Shown here: piece after piece, positions 23,677-27,500 of the stretch
Numbering within the stretch: position 1 is the stretch's first letter
How the letters are laid out: every line of letters starts with the position of its first letter
The notes under the pieces: model-generated
Seen by the model: the letters and a program-made list of their open reading frames with translations, nothing else
The model's database searches: none
What the model was told of the DNA's origin: nothing
Assembly: GCA_963575745.1 (NCBI GenBank)
Contig: CAUYUJ010021045.1
Location: 115,629 to 143,128, forward strand
Source of the DNA: Prorocentrum cordatum
Taxonomy: Eukaryota > Sar > Dinophyceae > Prorocentrales > Prorocentraceae
DNA: 27,500 nucleotides
Direction: 5' to 3'
Position numbers and translations under genes: made by a program

Positions 23677-25460
23677 TCAGTCCCGCCATGGCGCGTCGGC
23701 TGGAAACAGCCACTCCGTTTCCTCGAGCCCCTCGGCGGCCAACCTACGCAGCTGCTCTGAGTTTGCGCCCGGCCCCGTGGGCGCGTCGGCAAGGTTTAAA
23801 TGCGATGGCGCGTGCCAAAGGTGCAAGAAATGGCCGCGTCGCCAATGCGCTCGCGTTGTCGACGAGCGCAATGATTTCTAAGTCACCAGGCAAGCGCCGC
23901 ACTAAATATTTGAGCGCCCAAATCGCCGCCATGAGATCCCAGGCGCCGATCTGGTTTTTTCCGGCGGAAAGCCAATTTCTTGGCTGCCATTGGGACTGCG
24001 GCGGCGGCCCACGCCTTCAGGCCTGGAGCATGGATGACCGATGCCATGCGTCCCTCGCCGGTGGCGTCGGTGTACACGACGTAACGTGCTCTCTGAGATC
24101 GCACCGCTGGCACGCTACGGGCGGGCGGCTTCTGTAAGAAGCGCAGCCGCCACTGCAGGCATAACCTCGCGCGCTCGGACAGCCGGCTGCGGCTCATCGA
24201 TCCGTGGCGGAAAATGGCAGCCAGGTACACGCGCGCGCCCCGGACGAACACAGCTGTTGCACCCCAGCTCAAATCGCCGGCAAGTTTCAAAGCGCGCGAA
24301 GGAGAGAGCGAACGATGTCGCAATGCTGCGCGGATTTTCGCCGACCGCTTTTGTAGTCTTTCTGGTTCGAGGGAAAAACTGATGAGTTGCTTTGCGTCGT
24401 CAAAATGGACGCTCGCGCCCAAAATGGTTGCGCTGTCGGCATCGGCGACAGCTTTGCCGGCGTCCAGTTCCCAGCCCAGCAATTCCGAAACGACAGTCCT
24501 GGCTAGTCGAGCTGACCCCTGTGGGCCAACACGTAAATCTTCATCGTCCGCAAGCACGCCCGTGGCCGAATCGCCTGCGAAAATGTCGTCGACAAAACGC
24601 AGATACAACAGGTGAAACAACACAGCGAGGACGCCCTCCACGGCCAAGCCGAAGCGGCCCCACCCAGACACAGAGGCAGACGAGCCAAACGGCAAGCAAA
24701 GCAACTGCATTGCTTGGCCTTCAGCGACTGTTTCTGGCCAAGCCGTCACAGCCAGAGGCAAATGGCTGCTACAAATTGGCAGAGTCTTAAAAATCGCCCT
24801 TTCTCCACCGCGTGGCGACGCGACAATGGCCGACAGATGTGTGGCGCACGAGTGCTACCAAAGAGTCAAGTGTGTCTGGGCAGTCCTTTCGCTAGTACAA
24901 CCGCGCGATTCACTAAAGAGGCAGTGAAGTCATCTATGCAGCGAATTTTGGGCGCACCGTCTTTCGTCCCCTGGACGATGGGGAAGCGGGCTGTTAAAAC
25001 ACAAGTGTCCATGCTCAAGGCTCGAAGACGGGCCTTGCCTTCATCAAGTTCCCTTGCACAGGTTTGCAAAAATTGAGCGCGAACCCTGGCGTCGCCGTTC
25101 TTTTCCGCGGCGATTCTGCTCGCGGTAGCCTCATTCCGTCCACCCGGACAGCTTAAAAGTGACCGCAATGTCTCGGCTGGTTCCAGAGACACGTTTGTTG
25201 ATTTGTGGATGCCGCTGGCAGGCAATCGCCCCACCAAGGGAAAACCGTGACAGATATTGCGTATCAACGCGGCGTCTGGCCAGCGTATGGCCTCGAGCAT
25301 TTCCTGCAGCAGCAAAAGGTTCTTCTGGCCCCACCACGCTCTGACAGTGCGCGGGCAAACTTTTAAACGTAGTTTGCCACTGTGGGTCGGTCACCAGCTT
25401 CCGCTGCTGCCAGAAAGTAAGAGCCGACCGCCGCGCAGTCTGCAGTTCCCGAGCCGCCAC
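23677..25460 (-). pseudogene. DIRS-like reverse transcriptase / RNase H, multiply frameshifted
   Basis: Motifs appear in order but in different frames. At 25460-25320: helical N-terminus ending SVVGPEEP. At 25315-24866: LLQEMLEAIRWPDAALI, GFPLVGRLPASG, then FPIVQGTKDGAPKIRCIDD with FTASLVN, the RT motif 1-2 region of DIRS-type enzymes. At 24761-about 23960: LPFGSSASVSGWGRF (motif B), LRFVDDIF (motif C, FVDD), TILGASVHF, KLAGDLSW, and RNase H start VVYTDATGEGR. At 23932-23800: IALVDNASALA (RNase H Asp), preceded by DLMAAIWALKYL in the same frame. At 23871-23677: APSHLNLADAP. At least four frame changes rule out a functional product from this copy. Motif A is not clearly readable. The tyrosine recombinase follows in the same orientation, as in DIRS elements. 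Confidence 0.72.
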
Positions 25461-25705
25461 CTTCCTGCGCCGAGGCCGCTGCCGGGCGCACGTCCGTGGC
25501 CGGCTGGTAGACGAAGCCGTCGACGAAAAAGCGACCCCGCTTCACGCACGCCGCGGCGGCGCTTGAGGCCAGCAGCGCGGGGGCGGCGGGGCGCTTAGCT
25601 CGCCCGCGGCGCAGACCGCGCCGAGCGGGGCGCCGCTGGAGCCGCGCGGCTTCGTGCCAAGGGGTGGGAGTCAATCGCGGCGTGCGGCCTCCTGAGGCCG
25701 CGCCC
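25461..25705. other. Junction region between ORF1-like frame and DIRS-like RT
   Basis: GC-rich. The minus-strand frame is open (Ala/Arg-rich, with KRGRFFVDGFVYQPATD near 25510-25550) but unrecognised. If the composite is two elements, the boundary is here. Confidence 0.35.
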
Positions 25706-26807
25706 TCAGGCTCGCTGGTCTGGGGCCTCGGAGGCCCCGCCCGCCCCGGCCAGGATTCGGCCCCGTTCGGCAGGGTCCACCTGGCGGCGTGGAGCTCGTG
25801 GAGCCGCGCCCGCCGGCGCCACCGCTCGCGCTTGACCCAGCAGGAGCAGCAGCAGGCCCAGGACTTTGGCCCGGAAGGGGAGGCGTTGGTCCCGTCCGAT
25901 GGGGCCCCTCGCGGCTGGCTCCTCAGCACTCTTTCCATCTTGCCTGCCGCCTTCCTTCCAGGGTGCTGGGGCTGCGGGGCGGCGGCTGGGGCGGCCTCGG
26001 CCGTGGGCCCTGGGGGGGCTGGCCGAGGACGGTTGGCCTTGAGGCGGTCCTGCATGTCCCTCGGCGGCTGGCCCGGAGTGCGTCTGGACCTCTCCTTTGA
26101 CCTGCTCGACGAAGTTGGCCACCTGCTCCTGGAACTGCGCCTTCTCCACGCCAGAGATGTCGAGGCCCTCGAGGTCGAAGAGCGCGCCCGCTACGACGTC
26201 CAGGACCGCCGCGCCCTGCTCCAGAAGGCGCGAGAGGTCGAGGGCGACCCCGACAGGCGCTGGCTGGCGCGGCAGGCGCCGCGGGGGCGGCGGCGCCCTC
26301 CGGAGCGGCGGCAGCGTAGGCCTGGGCCGCCGCAGCCTCGGCCTCCGCCACCTCCACGATGGCGTCCTCCTGCTCGGCCCTCTTGGCAACCAGCTCCTGC
26401 TCGGCGTCGGCGACAGCCGCGATGGCCGTCTTCAGGGTGTGCTCAGCCCTGCGGGCAGTTGAGCACGACGTCGGCGCGGGCCGATGGCCGCGGCGCCAGG
26501 GCGAAGGCGAACTCCTGCACCCTCTGGGCCGTGGCGGCGTCGTCCGACGGCGGCGCTGCGCGGAACTGGCGCAGCAGCTCCTCGGGCGAGGCGGCCTGCT
26601 TTTGGCTCCGTGGGCGACTGCCCGCAAGCGACGGCCCACCTGGTGCCCCCGTCGACGCCCTCTCCAGCGACCTCGCTGGCTGCGGGCCCCTGCGGCACTG
26701 GAAGCACACGGTGTTGCCGACCCAGTTCCACTTGTAGCTGCAGGCCTTGCACTTGGCATAGGATCGTGCACCTCCCAGGTTCCCAGCCGTCGGCCCGCGT
26801 CTGCCAT
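25706..26807 (-). pseudogene. ORF1-like zinc-ribbon / coiled-coil protein, frameshifted
   Basis: ATG at 26805-26807, about 113 nt downstream of the spliced leader, starts MADAGRRLGTWE. A frame change then gives SYAKCKACSYKWNWVGNTV with CFQCRRG after it (two C-x2-C pairs, about 26690-26763), followed by a linker and SPEELLRQFRAAPPSDDAA. The next frame reads TLKTAIAAVADAEQELVAKR and EDAIVEVAEAEAAAAQAY, a clear coiled coil. A third frame reads VALDLSRLLEQGAAVL and KAQFQEQVANFVEQVKGEV. Order and spacing match the LINE ORF1 at 8447-9688 (cysteine pairs, then coiled coil, then Ala/Pro-rich tail), although the sequences differ. It would be an RNA-binding retroelement protein. Three frame changes make it a pseudogene or an error-rich assembly. 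Confidence 0.6.
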
Positions 26808-26920
26808 TGCCGCCCCTGCGCACAAAACTGGCGGGAACCGTGCCGAAACTCTTGCAAACGGGAACTCGAGCCTGCCGCGCGGCTGCGGACAGGCTCGAAG
26901 CCTCGCGGCGAGGTTTCGAA

Positions 26921-26941
26921 CTTGAGCCAAAATGGCTACGG
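26921..26941 (-). other. Dinoflagellate spliced leader (DinoSL) sequence, 21/21 match
   Basis: The sense strand starts CCGTAGCC, continues ATTTTGG and ends CTCAAG. All 21 bases agree with the conserved part of the 22-nt DinoSL that is trans-spliced to nuclear mRNAs. The variable first base of DinoSL (normally A, G or T) is C here, inside the flanking TCC repeat. No splice-donor-like GT or small-RNA gene structure follows; the next bases are TTCGAAACC. So this is a copy of an mRNA 5' end, not an SL RNA gene. Confidence 0.93.
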
Positions 26942-27095
26942 GGAGGAGGAGGAGGAGGGAGGAGGAGGAGGAGGAGGAGAGGGGGAGGAGGAGGAGGAGG
27001 AGGAGGAGGAGGAGGAGGAGGAGGAGGAGGAGGAGGGAGGAGGAGGAGGAGGAGGAAGAGGAGGAGACGGAGGAGGAGGAGGAGATGAAGAAGAA
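26942..27095. repeat. (GGA)n array at 5' edge of the composite element
   Basis: GGA units broken by occasional GGGA, GAA and ACG, abutting the spliced leader base for base. Confidence 0.93.
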
Positions 27096-27165
27096 GAAGA
27101 AGAAGAAGGAGAAGAAAAATAATAAGGAGAAGAAGACGAAGAAGAATAAGAAAAAGAAGAAAGCA
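27088..27165. repeat. GAA/AAG-rich purine tract
   Basis: (GAA)n with AAT and ACG interruptions. Lys-rich open frames are artefacts. Confidence 0.85.
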
Positions 27166-27176
27166 GGAGCATGAGG

Positions 27177-27283
27177 AGGAGGAGGAGGAGGAAAACGAAC
27201 AGTAGCAGGAAAACGTGGAAAAGGAGGAGGAGGAGGAGGAGGAAGGGAAGGGAAGGGAAGGGAAGGGAAGGGAAGGGAAGGAG
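27177..27283. repeat. (GGA)n then (GGGAA)n pentanucleotide
   Basis: GGA tracts around 27177-27190 and 27219-27240, then about eight GGGAA units at 27241-27280. Confidence 0.9.
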
Positions 27284-27436
27284 GTGGAGGCAGAGACCGC
27301 GGGCTCCGCGGGACAATCACGATTGGGATGTTGTTCCTCAGCGTCTGGGGGCCTCTGGGGGCGCACAAATCCGTGGTCAACGCAGGCGAGGCGTTGAGCA
27401 TCGTTGGACGTCGAACTCGTCGGTACTGGCACTCCT

Positions 27437-27500
27437 CTTATCCTCCTCCTCCTCTTATCCTCCTCCTCCTCCTCTTATCCTCCTCCTCCTCCTCCTCCTC
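27437..27500. repeat. (TCC)n with CTTATC interruptions, runs off the window
   Basis: TCC blocks of growing length separated by CTTATC, reaching the window end. The 150 bp before it holds no recognised gene. Confidence 0.92.

Larger units (their letters stand above)
21904..26941 (-). mobile_element. Spliced-leader-headed composite retroelement: ORF1-like, DIRS-like RT/RNase H, tyrosine recombinase
   Basis: In sense orientation: DinoSL (26941-26921), about 113 nt of leader, an ORF1-like zinc/coiled-coil frame, an RT/RNase H of DIRS type, a tyrosine recombinase, and about 165 nt of 3' sequence to a TCC tract. All parts have the same orientation and both outer edges touch GGA/TCC arrays. This may be one element with an unusual gene order, or a LINE 5' fragment fused to a separate DIRS-like element near 25460-25700. 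I could not see a junction or the split/inverted repeats of classical DIRS elements. Frameshifts occur in every domain, so this copy is inactive. Confidence 0.55.

Noticed and set aside
22733-23881. 382-codon plus-strand frame opposite the recombinase
   Set aside because: Shadow of the minus-strand retroelement. No recognisable domain, while the minus strand carries clear RNase H and recombinase motifs.
24410-24430. CCAAAATGG word on the plus strand, possible second spliced leader
   Set aside because: It falls inside the conserved reverse-transcriptase motif TILGAS of the DIRS-like element, and only the central bases match.
25664-26737. 357-codon plus-strand frame
   Set aside because: Antisense to the ORF1-like zinc/coiled-coil region, whose cysteine pairs and heptads read only on the minus strand.
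1-27500. tRNA, rRNA or SL RNA genes
   Set aside because: No cloverleaf, rRNA core or SL RNA gene (leader plus donor plus Sm-like region) was recognised by eye. The only leader match is an mRNA-derived copy.

Overview
This window is nuclear DNA of a dinoflagellate. The decisive evidence is a 21/21 match to the conserved dinoflagellate spliced leader (DinoSL) on the minus strand at 26921-26941, with a decayed relative at 9795-9813. High GC content, very abundant trinucleotide arrays, dispersed diverged retroelements and almost no recognisable host coding sequence agree with this. I cannot name the genus. No bacterial operon, rRNA, tRNA or CRISPR array was seen.

Layout, left to right. 2-235: probable end of a host exon with an acidic Asp/Ala/Gly-rich stretch. 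236-3530: gene-poor DNA with (TCC)n/(GGA)n arrays, a (GTAA)n tract, a 100-bp tandem duplication, and a decayed 3' end of a LINE (902-1478, minus) lying between two (TCC)n arrays. 3531-9813 (minus): a nearly full-length LINE with ORF1 (zinc motif plus coiled coil) and ORF2 (endonuclease, reverse transcriptase, RNase H, C-terminal zinc module). ORF1 and ORF2 share one reading frame, interrupted only by TAG, TGA and TGA. 9814-12270: non-coding, microsatellites and an octamer array. 12271-14890: a degenerate minisatellite of about 48 bp next to dispersed repeats, bracketed by a long inverted repeat. 15068-20124 (plus): an LTR retrotransposon with a putative 5' LTR, primer-binding site, a leader of 30-bp hairpin-forming repeats, Gag, protease, a methyltransferase-like segment and a DD35E integrase. 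Reverse transcriptase and the 3' LTR are absent. 20226-21903: (CAT)n, a 90-bp satellite with partly dimeric 180-bp order, and a (GGA)n array. 21904-26941 (minus): a composite, heavily frameshifted retroelement. It reads DinoSL, a zinc/coiled-coil ORF1-like frame, a DIRS-like reverse transcriptase/RNase H and a tyrosine recombinase. 26942-27500: purine-rich GGA, GAA and GGGAA arrays.

Together these look like successive retrotransposition into GGA/TCC tracts. Two of the elements begin with a spliced leader or its relic, so they probably came from mature trans-spliced mRNAs. Almost every element carries stops or frameshifts. These could be genuine decay or, in part, assembly indels.
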